Below, in pieces: positions 34,802 through 43,008 of a DNA stretch of 64,000 nucleotides (positions are counted from its first letter, which is position 1; the number at the start of each line of letters is the position of its first letter). Both the position numbers and the translations under genes were made by a program. The notes beneath the pieces are model-generated. The model did not search any database. It was given only the letters and a program-made list of their open reading frames with translations, and had not been told where the DNA came from. Where the stretch lies: NCBI RefSeq assembly GCF_027912455.1, contig NZ_CP115446.1, positions 2,255,501-2,319,500 on the forward strand, given 5' to 3'. This DNA is from Aurantiacibacter sp. MUD61. GTDB taxonomy: Bacteria > Pseudomonadota > Alphaproteobacteria > Sphingomonadales > Sphingomonadaceae.

Positions 34802-35203
34802 GTGGAAAATATCCCGACATGGCTGGCGGTCGTGGCCCTTGCTCTGGTGGACAAGGACGGGCGCTTGCTGCTGCAGCAACGGCTTCTTCACAAGCACCAT
34901 GGCGGCCTCTGGGAATTCCCGGGTGGCAAGGTGGAAGCGACTGAAAAACCAAGGTTTGCCTTGGTGCGCAAGATCGAAGAAGAGCTGGGCATGACGCTCG
35001 ATCCCGGCACGCTTCAACCTGCAGGATTTGCGGAAGAGGATGGCCGGCAGCACATTGTCCTGTTTCTTTACACCGCATCGGCAGGCGAGGCTGAGCCAAT
35101 CGCAAAGGACGGGCAAGAGTGGGGGTGGTTTACTCCGGGTGCAGCGGCGGACCTTCCGCTTGCCCCGATGGATCGCGAATTACTGGCAAGACTTTCGGCA
35201 TAA
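34802..35203 (+). CDS. MutT-like Nudix protein with altered Nudix box
   Basis: MutT enzymes hydrolyse 8-oxo-dGTP or related nucleotides. The 133-residue length (GTG start at 34802) is typical; a GTG at 34742 would add 20 unlike residues. The fold is clear: LALVDKDGRLLLQQR, then GGLWEFPGGKVEATE and the Nudix helix. In that helix the usual REUxEE reads RKIEEE: K57 stands where E. coli MutT has the metal-binding Glu53. Codons on both sides are undisturbed. The substitution may lower or change activity. The gene lies just before tRNA-Arg. Confidence 0.88.
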   Translation: MENIPTWLAVVALALVDKDGRLLLQQRLLHKHHGGLWEFPGGKVEATEKPRFALVRKIEEELGMTLDPGTLQPAGFAEEDGRQHIVLFLYTASAGEAEPIAKDGQEWGWFTPGAAADLPLAPMDRELLARLSA

Positions 35204-35207
35204 GCCC

Positions 35208-35235
35208 TTGCCAAGCGATACAGACCCCCTTATGT
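35208..35235 (+). promoter_or_regulatory. Promoter of tRNA-Arg
   Basis: TTGCCA (35208-35213) and TTATGT (35230-35235) with a 16-base spacer lie about 16 bases before the tRNA 5' end. The same -35 box precedes the tRNA-Asn gene. Confidence 0.5.
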
Positions 35236-35250
35236 GGCCGCCTCTACCGC

Positions 35251-35327
35251 GCGCCAGTAGCTCAGCTGGATAGAGTACCTGACTACGAATCAGGCGGTCG
35301 GAGGTTCGAATCCTTCCTGGCGCGCCA
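35251..35327 (+). tRNA. tRNA-Arg(ACG)
   Basis: The 77-base cloverleaf has acceptor arms GCGCCAG and CTGGCGC, a D arm around TAGCTCAGCTGGATAGA, anticodon loop CTACGAA with anticodon ACG (read as ICG after deamination), and a T arm with GGTTCGAATCC. The discriminator is G and the CCA end is encoded (35325-35327). Confidence 0.98.
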
Positions 35328-35360
35328 AAAAAGGCCATCCCTCATGGGGTGGCCTTTTTT
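35328..35360 (+). terminator. Intrinsic terminator after tRNA-Arg
   Basis: AAAAAGGCCATCCC (35328-35341) pairs with the region to 35359 across a TCAT loop, including one G-T pair, and ends in TTTTTT (35355-35360). It begins one base after the CCA. Confidence 0.9.
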
Positions 35361-35425
35361 GGTTCTACGCGGCCTTCAGCGATGCGCCTGTCTCCCGTGC
35401 TTTGGTCCATGCGGTCCGGAAAGCC

Positions 35426-35451
35426 GGAACCATGTCCCACCAATCGCCGTT
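35426..35451 (+). promoter_or_regulatory. EcfG-type general stress promoter
   Basis: GGAAC (35426-35430), a 17-base spacer, and CGTT (35448-35451) match the alphaproteobacterial EcfG sigma-factor consensus exactly. The expected transcript start is about 8 bases on, just before AAGGAG (35461) and the GTG at 35474, so the leader is very short. It is the only perfect match I found in the intergenic regions here. Confidence 0.7.
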
Positions 35452-35473
35452 GATCGGGCAAAGGAGAAAGACC

Positions 35474-35959
35474 GTGTCCGAAGATATTTTTGCCCGCCTG
35501 AAACAGGATCATGAAGACCACCGCGAACTGCTCGACAAGATTGCCGATACCAGCGGTGACAGCGACGAGCGCCGTGAGTTGTTCGAGAAATTCACGCTCG
35601 ACGTGAAGAGCCATGCCGCTGCCGAGGAGCAGGCGCTCTATTCGACCATGCTGCGCAAGCCCAAGGCGACCGACGAAACCCGTCACTCTGTTGCCGAGCA
35701 TCACGAACTCAACGAACTTCTGAACGATCTGGCCGCGACCGACATGTCATCGCCGGCATGGCTGCAGAAATTCAAGCAGCTCGATCACGATTACCGTCAC
35801 CACATCGACGAGGAAGAAGAAGATCACTTCCCCGATTTCGAAGAACTGCTGACCGAGGAAGACCGCGAGCATATGCGCTCGGTCTTCGATCGCCGGAAGA
35901 AGGCCGAAAAGGCAGATGCCGAAATCACCCCGGAAAAGATGGAAGACGCGAAGGAATAA
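35474..35959 (+). CDS. Hemerythrin HHE-domain protein
   Basis: The 161-residue protein starts at a GTG 7 bases after AAGGAG; in-frame extension upstream would run through the promoter. Four helices with metal-ligand motifs are visible: KQDHEDHRELL, KSHAAAEEQALY, VAEHHELNELL and DHDYRHHIDEEEEDHFPDF. Such proteins bind a di-iron centre and act in oxygen, NO or iron handling. A Lys/Glu-rich tail ends it. The EcfG-type promoter puts it in the general stress response by inference. Confidence 0.92.
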   Translation: MSEDIFARLKQDHEDHRELLDKIADTSGDSDERRELFEKFTLDVKSHAAAEEQALYSTMLRKPKATDETRHSVAEHHELNELLNDLAATDMSSPAWLQKFKQLDHDYRHHIDEEEEDHFPDFEELLTEEDREHMRSVFDRRKKAEKADAEITPEKMEDAKE

Positions 35960-35979
35960 TCGCGCGACCGATTGATGAG

Positions 35980-36011
35980 GGGCGCGGTGCGGAAAGCATC
36001 GCGCCCTTTTT
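35980..36011 (+). terminator. Intrinsic terminator after the hemerythrin gene
   Basis: GGGCGCGGTGC (35980-35990) pairs with GCATCGCGCCC (35996-36006), one G-T pair, loop GGAAA, followed by TTTTT (36007-36011). Confidence 0.88.
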
Positions 36012-36110
36012 GCTGCGCGGGTGACGGACTTTCGTAGGCGTGGCAATTTTTCACGACCGGGCCTATTGGCCTCAGTCACACAGGTCATTCACAGTGAAAG
36101 CAGGGTTTTC

Positions 36111-36722
36111 ATGAACAGCGAAGAAGGCGCCGGATACACGGCACCCATCACCAAGGCCGAAGTGCCTGACGATGTGCAGGATGCCATCCGCACGCTGATT
36201 CGCTGGGCAGGGGACGATCCGGAGCGTGAAGGGCTGCTCGATACACCAAAGCGCGTGGCCCGCGCCTGGAAAGAATACTGCCAGGGCTATGAAGAAGATC
36301 CTTCCCAGCACCTCTCCCGCGTTTTCGAAGAGGTGGGCGGTTATGACGAGATCGTCCTGCTCAAGGATATCCCGTTCCAGAGCCACTGTGAGCATCACAT
36401 GGCCCCGATCATTGGCAAAGCCGCTATTGCTTACCTTCCGACCGACCACGTCGTTGGGATTTCAAAACTGGCCCGCGTCCTGCACGGTTACGCTCGGCGT
36501 CTTCAGATCCAGGAACGGCTGACGGCCGAAGTCGCACAGGCGATCTGGAAGGGCCTGAAGCCCCGCGGCGTCGCGGTCGTAATCGAAGCGAGCCATGCCT
36601 GCATGACCGCACGCGGCGTTCGCACGCCGGGTGTGAACATGGTGACCAGCAAGCTCATGGGGTGTTTCCTCGACGACGCGCGCAGCCGCAAGGAAGTGCT
36701 CGCGCTGATGGGATACTCCTGA
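36111..36722 (+). CDS. folE: GTP cyclohydrolase I
   Basis: Converts GTP to dihydroneopterin triphosphate, the first step of tetrahydrofolate synthesis. The protein has 203 residues from the ATG at 36111. Zinc ligands lie in [12 protein letters not shown] and in the Cys of [10 protein letters not shown]; the substrate loops [15 protein letters not shown] and [12 protein letters not shown] are present. This is the type IA enzyme with a full set of catalytic residues. Confidence 0.97.
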   Translation: MNSEEGAGYTAPITKAEVPDDVQDAIRTLIRWAGDDPEREGLLDTPKRVARAWKEYCQGYEEDPSQHLSRVFEEVGGYDEIVLLKDIPFQSHCEHHMAPIIGKAAIAYLPTDHVVGISKLARVLHGYARRLQIQERLTAEVAQAIWKGLKPRGVAVVIEASHACMTARGVRTPGVNMVTSKLMGCFLDDARSRKEVLALMGYS

Positions 36723-36736
36723 CGCAGGACACGCGC

Positions 36737-36756
36737 GCTCTTGCCTCTGCAAGAGC
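36737..36756 (+). terminator. Hairpin after folE, possible weak terminator
   Basis: GCTCTTGC (36737-36744) pairs perfectly with GCAAGAGC (36749-36756) around a four-base loop, 15 bases after the folE stop. No T-run follows, so termination would be weak or need Rho. Confidence 0.4.
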
Positions 36757-36830
36757 GATCTGGAATGGACTTCGTCAAATCAAATCATTGAACGGGTGAG
36801 GCAAGTGCCGCCCCCGGCGAAAGGACTTTC

Positions 36831-38123
36831 ATGACCGCATTGTATGTCCGCGGTGGGCAAAAGCTTCAGGGCAAGATCGAGCCCTCTGCCAACAAGAACG
36901 CTGTTCTCCCGGTGCTGTGTGCCACGCTGCTGAGCGAAGCGCCGATCATGCTGCGCAATGTGCCCGAAATTACCGATGTGACGCGCATCCACGCGTTCTT
37001 CACCGATCTCGGCAGTACGGTGGAGTGGGACAAGGACGCCCACACGCTGGCGATTGATCACTCCACCATTCCCAGCGACGCGAAGGCGAAGCTGCCGCAG
37101 GCGATGCGCGCATCGATCATGATGATCCCCGGCCTGCTCGCAAGATTGGGCGAAGCGCGGCTGGAGCATGAAGTAAAAGGCTGCACACTCGGCGCACGCG
37201 AAATCGATCCGCATGTAAAGGTGTTCGAGGCGTTCGGCGCGACCGTATCTTACGAAGGGAAGGACATTGTCTTTCGAAAGACGGTGAAAGGCGAGGGCAC
37301 ACGCATGTGGCTCGAATACGCCTCTGTGACGACCACCGAGAACTTTATCATCAGCGCGCTGACCGCGAAGGGCACCAGCCAGATCGTCAATGCCGCTTGC
37401 GAACCGCATGTGCAGGAAATGTGCACATTCCTTGAGCAGATGGGCTGCACCATCCGCGGCAAGGGAACCTCAATGGTTTCGGTCGATGGCTGCGAGAACT
37501 TCAAGCCGGTCGATTACACCTTCGTGGAAGACTTCCACGAAATCGCGACCTTCCTTGCCCTTGCGGCCGTGACAGGCGGCGATATCTCGGTGCGCAACAC
37601 GCAGCCTGAAGATTTCATGCTGATCGACCGCACGTTTGAGAAATTCGGCGCGCATGTGGAGCACAAGGACGGCTGGTCACGCCTCAATGCGCCTGAACAG
37701 CTGGTCGTGCAGCAGAACTTCACCAGCCACATCACCACGAAGGTGGAAGCCGCTCCGTGGCCTTATATCCCTGCTGACCTTCTGCCGATCTTCATTGCGC
37801 TCGGCGTGCGAGCGGACGGTCCTGCCATGTTCTGGAACAAGGTCTACGAAGGCGGCCTTACCTGGCACACAGAGCTCAGCCTGTTTGGCGCGCATACGCT
37901 GCTATGCGATCCGCATCGCCTGATTACCTTCGGCGGCGATAAACTGCGCCCGGCAACCGTCACTAGCCCCTATATCATCCGCGTCGCCATCGCGATGCTG
38001 ATGATCGCGTCGAGCATCGATGGCGAATCGACGATCCTCGATGCCGACCCTATCCGCCGTGCACACCCGAAATTCACCGACAACATCGATATGCTCGGCG
38101 CAGACGTGAAGTGGGTCGATTGA
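36831..38123 (+). CDS. Divergent UDP-GlcNAc enolpyruvyl transferase (MurA-like)
   Basis: MurA adds enolpyruvate to UDP-GlcNAc in peptidoglycan synthesis. This 430-residue protein is clearly in the EPSP/MurA superfamily: SANKNAVLP (Lys-Asn pair), AMRAS, and KGCTLGAREIDPH with the Cys and Arg. It then differs: the Asp of FPTD is kept (IPADLLPI), but the ENR segment reads WNK and the DLRA segment reads TSPY. Both contribute phosphoenolpyruvate-binding arginines in E. coli MurA. It may be a second, specialised enzyme, with canonical murA elsewhere. The ATG follows AAGGA. Its stop overlaps the next start (TGATG). Confidence 0.8.
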   Translation: MTALYVRGGQKLQGKIEPSANKNAVLPVLCATLLSEAPIMLRNVPEITDVTRIHAFFTDLGSTVEWDKDAHTLAIDHSTIPSDAKAKLPQAMRASIMMIPGLLARLGEARLEHEVKGCTLGAREIDPHVKVFEAFGATVSYEGKDIVFRKTVKGEGTRMWLEYASVTTTENFIISALTAKGTSQIVNAACEPHVQEMCTFLEQMGCTIRGKGTSMVSVDGCENFKPVDYTFVEDFHEIATFLALAAVTGGDISVRNTQPEDFMLIDRTFEKFGAHVEHKDGWSRLNAPEQLVVQQNFTSHITTKVEAAPWPYIPADLLPIFIALGVRADGPAMFWNKVYEGGLTWHTELSLFGAHTLLCDPHRLITFGGDKLRPATVTSPYIIRVAIAMLMIASSIDGESTILDADPIRRAHPKFTDNIDMLGADVKWVD

Positions 38124-38626
38124 TGCGGACGCTTCTCGCTCTGGCTGGACTGGCCCTCGCTTCGCCAGCCTTTGCACAGGAAGCAAACAATCCGCTCGAT
38201 GAGTTCACGCCGCTATTGGGCAATTGCTATCTCGCTTCCGGTGGTATCGACGATGGCGATGACCGCCACTGCTGGAGCGAGAGCGAAGACGGCACCGCCG
38301 TTTTGCAGCGTCACGAGATTACTGGCGGGTCGCTCCACGGCTATGTTGGCGAGGCGATCTACAGCTTCAATCCTGAGACCGGCGAGGCAAGCTATCGCTA
38401 TCGGAACAATCGGGGCGGCAAAAGCGGGGGCAGTTTCACCGGCGCAAACGGGAGGCTGACTTTCCCAGATGAGACCTATCGTTTGGACGAGAATACCAGC
38501 GTTACGGTCGACAGCAGATTCATCATTGCCGGTCCGCACTACTACTCCGCCCAAGAGCGGCAGCAGATCGAAGGTGAGTGGAGCGAGCCATCGATTATCG
38601 AATTCAACCGGATCGATCAGGATTGA
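38123..38626 (+). CDS. Small exported protein coupled to the MurA-like gene
   Basis: The 167-residue protein starts at the ATG overlapping the upstream stop by one base. A signal peptide (MRTLLALAGLALASPAFA) is followed by a beta-rich domain: FTPLLGNCYLASGGIDDGDD, HCWSESEDG, FNPETGEASYRYRNN and SVTVDSRFIIAGPHYY. Two Cys residues may form a disulfide. The alternating pattern suggests a small barrel (lipocalin-like), but I do not recognise the family. Location is periplasmic by inference. Confidence 0.72.
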   Translation: MRTLLALAGLALASPAFAQEANNPLDEFTPLLGNCYLASGGIDDGDDRHCWSESEDGTAVLQRHEITGGSLHGYVGEAIYSFNPETGEASYRYRNNRGGKSGGSFTGANGRLTFPDETYRLDENTSVTVDSRFIIAGPHYYSAQERQQIEGEWSEPSIIEFNRIDQD

Positions 38627-38635
38627 TGGCAAAAA

Positions 38636-38664
38636 CAAGGGGCGCCGCAATGGGCGCCCCCTTG
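38636..38664. terminator. GC-rich hairpin between convergent genes
   Basis: CAAGGGG plus CGCC (38636-38646) pairs with GGCG plus CCCCTTG (38653-38664) with one bulged C. It lies between the exported-protein gene and the multicopper oxidase gene, which converge. No long T-run follows on either strand, so its terminator role is tentative. Confidence 0.45.
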
Positions 38665-38714
38665 TCGTTACGCCAAGTTTTTAATCAGGAGCTGCTGGAG
38701 CCAAACGCTGAAGA

Positions 38715-40538
38715 TCAGTGTGGCATTCCGCCCATGGTCTGGTCGCCGGGTAAGACCACGCGGATGCCTTGCATCATCCCTTCATCGCCATGGCTCGCAA
38801 AGTGGCAATGCAGGACGAAGTCGCCGACATAGCGCCGGTACCGTGTACGCATTCGCACCGTATATCCTTGCTTGATGATGACGGTATCGCGCCAGCTCCC
38901 GATCATCCCGGCATAGTCCCGATCAAAAGCATCGCTTCCTTCAACTGTCACGTCGCGGCCTTCTTCATCTATGACCGAGACGATCTGGAACGGATTGACG
39001 TGGATGTGAAAAGGATGGCTGCCGAGGTTCGATGTGATCTCCCATTCCTCGACATCTCCCAGCATCAATGTGCGATCGATCCGTCCGTGCTGGTATGGAG
39101 AACCATCGATGCTCAGGATGGCTCCCCCGCCTTCGATTTCCTCGATGCTCATCGTTGCGGTCTGGTGGCCGGTAAGCTCGTCATCGGCGACCGGCTCGTG
39201 CCAAGTAAAGGCACCAAGCTGCATTCCATCGTTCAGATCGCTTAGGACGCGGCTGCGAATATCCTGATCCGCGATCTGTGTTTCCGCTGCGGCTTCCAGC
39301 GTCTGAACAAGGTGTGCCGCGATGTTCGGCACTTCCGCGCTTTCGCCTGCAACCTGCAGAATGCCGACCATTCTCCGCTCATCCGGTTGCATTCGCCATG
39401 TCTGGTCATTGATCATGCAATACGAACCCGGCTCAGCGAAGTAGACCAGCGAATCGTAGCGTGATCCAGGATACATATTGGCTTCAGACACCGGTCGCAG
39501 GGCGGGACGGGTAAGACCATCATCGGCAAAATGGAATTGCTCCACGATTTCGCCCGTACAGTGTTCCAGAATCCATGCGCGTTGCTGATCTGCCAGAACG
39601 CTTCGAAGCGGCGGTGCATCGTCTGCGAGCCTGCGGATCGTCATCCGGACAGAGCGCCGCAATCCGGCGTGAATCATGCGAAGCCGCTGGAACCGGCCGG
39701 TCTCCAGGCCACCGATGGTCGGCTGCATTTCCCCGTTGACCGACAGCAATCGGCCCGAGGTCATTTCATTAGCAGGCCCGAACTGCCTCCAGCTGTCGAC
39801 GCTGCCTACATCGTCGCCTTCGCATTGCCATGCGGGATGTTCCCATGGGCGCGCTTCCGGATCGGGTGACCGCGGTGCGTTGAGCTGACCTTCATCGTCG
39901 AAACAGCCATACTGTATCTGCGAGAACACCATGATCTGCTCGCCAAATCGCTCGCCCGATTGGTCTTGCAGGAGAATGTCGATGTCTCCGGGCATGTCGT
40001 TCGTCGGAATGCGATCGCCTTCGATGATGAGAGCGCCTGCCATACCCGATCCCAGCTGGATACTGGTCGCCCCGTGCATGTGCGGGTGATACCAGAAGGT
40101 ACCGGCAGGGTGATCTTCCGGGATCGCGAATTCATAGTTGAAACGTTCCCCCGGATTGATCGAAATCATCACGTTATCGCTGTTGCCGCTGGGTGAAACC
40201 CACAGACCATGCGTGTGGATGTTTGTCGAATTGAAGCACTCGGCTCGCGCGATCTGCTCGGCCGAGCAGTCAGCGAGATCATTCTGAACACCCAGTCTAA
40301 GGACTTGGCCGGGGCGCACTCGCAGCGTTGGCGCGATGAAGCGGGTGTTTTCTTCGCCGCGGAATGCACGCAGTTCGACACGATCCATTTCTCCCGTCCA
40401 GGGATTGAAATAGGTGCCCTGCACACGCTCGACATTCACTTCATAGCTTGGTGCGTGGCGCTGTTCTGCATCTTGCGCAGATGCAGTTGCGGTGAACGCC
40501 AAACTGCAGAGTCCGAGCGTCATCATATCTATTCGCAT
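38715..40538 (-). CDS. Exported multicopper oxidase
   Basis: The 607-residue protein starts at the ATG at 40538; a few residues upstream are possible. A signal peptide ends near TATASA. All copper motifs are visible: NIHTHGLWV, WYHPHMHG, HPFHIHVN and the type 1/trinuclear block HCHFASHGDEGM. The laccase-like enzyme should therefore be active. The long insert around residues 150-330 carries Cys residues and SVDSWRQFGPAN. Copper tolerance or oxidation of phenols or metals are the usual roles; no copper transport genes adjoin it. Confidence 0.93.
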   Translation of the reverse strand: MRIDMMTLGLCSLAFTATASAQDAEQRHAPSYEVNVERVQGTYFNPWTGEMDRVELRAFRGEENTRFIAPTLRVRPGQVLRLGVQNDLADCSAEQIARAECFNSTNIHTHGLWVSPSGNSDNVMISINPGERFNYEFAIPEDHPAGTFWYHPHMHGATSIQLGSGMAGALIIEGDRIPTNDMPGDIDILLQDQSGERFGEQIMVFSQIQYGCFDDEGQLNAPRSPDPEARPWEHPAWQCEGDDVGSVDSWRQFGPANEMTSGRLLSVNGEMQPTIGGLETGRFQRLRMIHAGLRRSVRMTIRRLADDAPPLRSVLADQQRAWILEHCTGEIVEQFHFADDGLTRPALRPVSEANMYPGSRYDSLVYFAEPGSYCMINDQTWRMQPDERRMVGILQVAGESAEVPNIAAHLVQTLEAAAETQIADQDIRSRVLSDLNDGMQLGAFTWHEPVADDELTGHQTATMSIEEIEGGGAILSIDGSPYQHGRIDRTLMLGDVEEWEITSNLGSHPFHIHVNPFQIVSVIDEEGRDVTVEGSDAFDRDYAGMIGSWRDTVIIKQGYTVRMRTRYRRYVGDFVLHCHFASHGDEGMMQGIRVVLPGDQTMGGMPH

Positions 40539-40733
40539 TGTGATTGCCCCCCCAAGCATATCACCGCTCTTCGCGCCTTATCAGGCGCTTATTGTCCAGC
40601 CATCCTCAATTCGTACGACCCCTCGTCCGAATTGTATGCGGAGGAGACGATAGCTGGCTCCTTGCGCGGTATCGACTGGGTACGATCAACTAGAGCAAAG
40701 TGCAAATCTGCGCCCCGGTTTCGTCTGCCTCGG

Positions 40734-40765
40734 AAACAAAAAGGGCGCCGCAGCGGGCGCCCTTT
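40734..40765 (-). terminator. Intrinsic terminator of the peroxiredoxin gene
   Basis: AAAGGGCGCC (40740-40749) pairs perfectly with GGCGCCCTTT (40756-40765) around six bases. On the minus strand the stem is followed by TTTTT and GTTT, 25 bases after the stop. The rest of the gap up to the oxidase start (about 40539-40733) shows nothing else I can support. Confidence 0.85.
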
Positions 40766-40789
40766 CCGTGTCAGTGTGAATTCGTGCGC

Positions 40790-41269
40790 TCAGAGCTGTC
40801 CGAGCAAGTGGTCGGCGCTTGAGACATTAAATTCGCCGGGTCCTTCGACATTGACCTGCTGCACCACGCCATCATCGACAATCATCGAATAGCGGTTGGA
40901 ACGGGTGCCCATGCCGTAGGCGGAGAAATCGGTGTCGAGGCCGACAGCCTTTGCGAAATCGCCATTTCCGTCTGCCAGCATCGTGATCTCGCCAGCGTCA
41001 TTGGCATCTTTCCATGCGTTCATGACGAAAGCATCGTTCACGCTGGTGCAGGCGATGACGTCCACGCCCTTTGCCTTCAGCTCGTCTGCCTTTTCGACAA
41101 AGCCGGGCAGGTGCTTCGCGCTGCAGGTCGGCGTGAAAGCGCCGGGCACAGCGAAAAGAGCAACCTTCTTGCCAGCGAAAAAGTCGCTCGCCTGAACCTG
41201 TTCCGGCCCTTCGCTCGTGGCCTTGGTCAACGTTACGTCGGGAAGCTTTTCGCCTTGGGAAATGGTCAT
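40790..41269 (-). CDS. Prx5-type peroxiredoxin
   Basis: Thiol peroxidase of the PRX5/AhpE-like redoxin class; 159 residues. The peroxidatic cysteine is C49 in GAFTPTCSAKHLPGF and the conserved Arg lies in GTRSNRYSMI. A second Cys, C74 in IACTSVND, could act as resolving residue, but one-Cys or glutathione-dependent recycling is more usual in this class. It is divergent from ahcY, with 191 bases between the starts. Confidence 0.94.
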   Translation of the reverse strand: MTISQGEKLPDVTLTKATSEGPEQVQASDFFAGKKVALFAVPGAFTPTCSAKHLPGFVEKADELKAKGVDVIACTSVNDAFVMNAWKDANDAGEITMLADGNGDFAKAVGLDTDFSAYGMGTRSNRYSMIVDDGVVQQVNVEGPGEFNVSSADHLLGQL

Positions 41270-41394
41270 CGTAATCTATCCTCCAATTGCCAGGTACGGC
41301 TCTAGATAAGGTGGGAATGATCGAGCGCCAGTAACGTGCCTGAATTTCGCAAAAATGCGCAGGGGTTTACGGGCTTCGCCGTGCAGCCTATGTG

Positions 41395-41432
41395 GCGCTG
41401 CAACACAGCGTTGCATGGAGCCCCGGCAGCGC
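41395..41432 (+). promoter_or_regulatory. Structured leader upstream of ahcY
   Basis: GCGCTGC (41395-41401) pairs with GCAGCGC (41426-41432) around a 24-base loop that contains GCGTTGC and TGGAGCC. A smaller hairpin, ACGG...CCGT, lies at about 41370-41382. The ribosome site AGGAGA follows. S-adenosylhomocysteine riboswitches precede ahcY in several proteobacteria and contain GCGCTGC-type elements, but I cannot match their full consensus. Confidence 0.35.
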
Positions 41433-41460
41433 GCCATCCGTAATTCACAGGAGACGTGCC

Positions 41461-42873
41461 GTGGCTGACGCCGCTTTCAACGACTACATCATTAAAGATA
41501 TCGCTCTCGCCGATTATGGCCGTGCGGAAATCAACATTGCCGAAACGGAAATGCCTGGCCTGATGGCCACGCGCGAGGAATTTGGTGACAGCAAGCCGCT
41601 GAAAGGCGCTCGCATCACCGGTTCGCTGCACATGACCATCCAGACCGCCGTTCTGATCGAAACGCTGGTAGCGCTGGGCGCAGAAGTGCGCTGGGCGACC
41701 TGCAACATCTTCTCGACGCAGGATCACGCGGCTGCCGCCATCGCTGCACAGGACATTCCGGTGTTCGCCGTAAAGGGTGAAAGCCTGGCGGAATACTGGG
41801 ACTATGTCGGCAATATCTTCGACTGGGAAAACGACGGTGACGGCCAGACCGCCAACCTCATTCTCGACGATGGCGGCGATGCTACGATGTTCGCGCTCTG
41901 GGGTGCTCGCCTTGAAGCGGGCGAAGAAATGCCCGAGCCGACGAACGACGAAGAAATCGAAATGCAGCGCTCGCTGAAGGCCTTCATCGCCAAGAAGCCG
42001 GGCTATTTGACCGAGACGGTGAAGAACCTGAAGGGCGTTTCGGAAGAAACCACCACCGGCGTTCACCGCCTCTATCACATCGCCAAGCAGGGCAAGCTGC
42101 CTTTCCCGGCGATCAATGTGAACGACTCCGTCACCAAGTCGAAGTTCGACAACCTTTACGGCTGCCGCGAATCGCTGGTCGACGCCATTCGCCGCGCGAC
42201 CGACGTGATGCTTTCGGGCAAGGTCGCTTTCGTTGCTGGCTATGGCGACGTGGGCAAGGGTTCCGCGCAGTCGCTGCGTGATGGCGGCGCCCGCGTTCTC
42301 GTCAGTGAAATCGATCCGATCTGCGCTCTGCAGGCGGCGATGGAAGGGTTTGAAGTCACCACGCTGGAAGACGCTGTTTCGCGCGCTGACATCTTCGTCA
42401 CCACCACCGGTAACGAAGACGTGATCACCGCCGATCACATGAAGGCGATGAAGCCGATGAGCATCGTCTGCAACATCGGCCACTTCGACAGCGAGATCCA
42501 GATCGGCGCGCTTTCCAACTACGAATGGACCGAACTGAAGCCGGGCACGGATCTGGTGAAGTTCCCCGACGGCAAGGAAATCATCGTGCTGGCCAAGGGC
42601 CGCCTTGTGAACCTCGCGTGTGCGACCGGTCATCCGAGCTTCGTGATGAGCTGTTCCTTCACCAACCAGGTGATGGCGCAGATGGAATTGTGGGAGAACC
42701 ACGGCAGCTACGACAATGACGTTTACGTCCTGCCGAAGCACCTCGACGAAAAGGTCGCCTCGCTCCACCTCGACAAGCTCGGTGTGAAGCTCACCAAGTT
42801 GAGTCAGAAGCAGGCCGATTATATCGGCGTGCCGGTGGAAGGTCCGTTCAAGCCGGAGCACTATCGCTACTAA
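41461..42873 (+). CDS. ahcY: S-adenosylhomocysteinase
   Basis: Cleaves S-adenosylhomocysteine to homocysteine and adenosine, relieving product inhibition of methyltransferases. The 470-residue protein starts at a GTG (41461) behind AGGAGA. Landmarks: substrate region [32 protein letters not shown], the NAD site [30 protein letters not shown] and a C-terminal [13 protein letters not shown], whose Lys and Tyr reach the partner subunit. A roughly 40-residue insert before residue 200 is usual for bacterial enzymes. Confidence 0.98.
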   Translation: MADAAFNDYIIKDIALADYGRAEINIAETEMPGLMATREEFGDSKPLKGARITGSLHMTIQTAVLIETLVALGAEVRWATCNIFSTQDHAAAAIAAQDIPVFAVKGESLAEYWDYVGNIFDWENDGDGQTANLILDDGGDATMFALWGARLEAGEEMPEPTNDEEIEMQRSLKAFIAKKPGYLTETVKNLKGVSEETTTGVHRLYHIAKQGKLPFPAINVNDSVTKSKFDNLYGCRESLVDAIRRATDVMLSGKVAFVAGYGDVGKGSAQSLRDGGARVLVSEIDPICALQAAMEGFEVTTLEDAVSRADIFVTTTGNEDVITADHMKAMKPMSIVCNIGHFDSEIQIGALSNYEWTELKPGTDLVKFPDGKEIIVLAKGRLVNLACATGHPSFVMSCSFTNQVMAQMELWENHGSYDNDVYVLPKHLDEKVASLHLDKLGVKLTKLSQKQADYIGVPVEGPFKPEHYRY

Positions 42874-42902
42874 GCGCTACGTCCACATCCAAAACATCCG
42901 CG

Positions 42903-42950
42903 ACGCCTCGGCACGATCTCTTCCAGATTGTGTCGGGGCGTTGTATTTTT
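42903..42950 (+). terminator. Strong intrinsic terminator of ahcY
   Basis: A 17-base arm at 42903-42919 pairs with 42925-42941 (14 Watson-Crick and 3 G-U pairs) around CTTCC and is followed by TGTATTTTT. It separates ahcY from the divL gene chain, so divL needs its own promoter in the 58 bases before its ATG. Confidence 0.9.
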
Positions 42951-43008
42951 GGGCGTAGCGCATTCTGGGTCATTGCATCCCGGCGCGCGCTCACATAGCT
43001 GCAAAAGC

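Noticed and set aside
34802..35203. Nudix gene as a pseudogene
   Set aside because: Only one motif residue is altered; frame, length and the rest of the fold are intact.
41302..42861. 519-codon minus-strand frame opposite ahcY
   Set aside because: Exactly mirrors a well-defined gene; the product is rich in Arg, His and Val without domain pattern.
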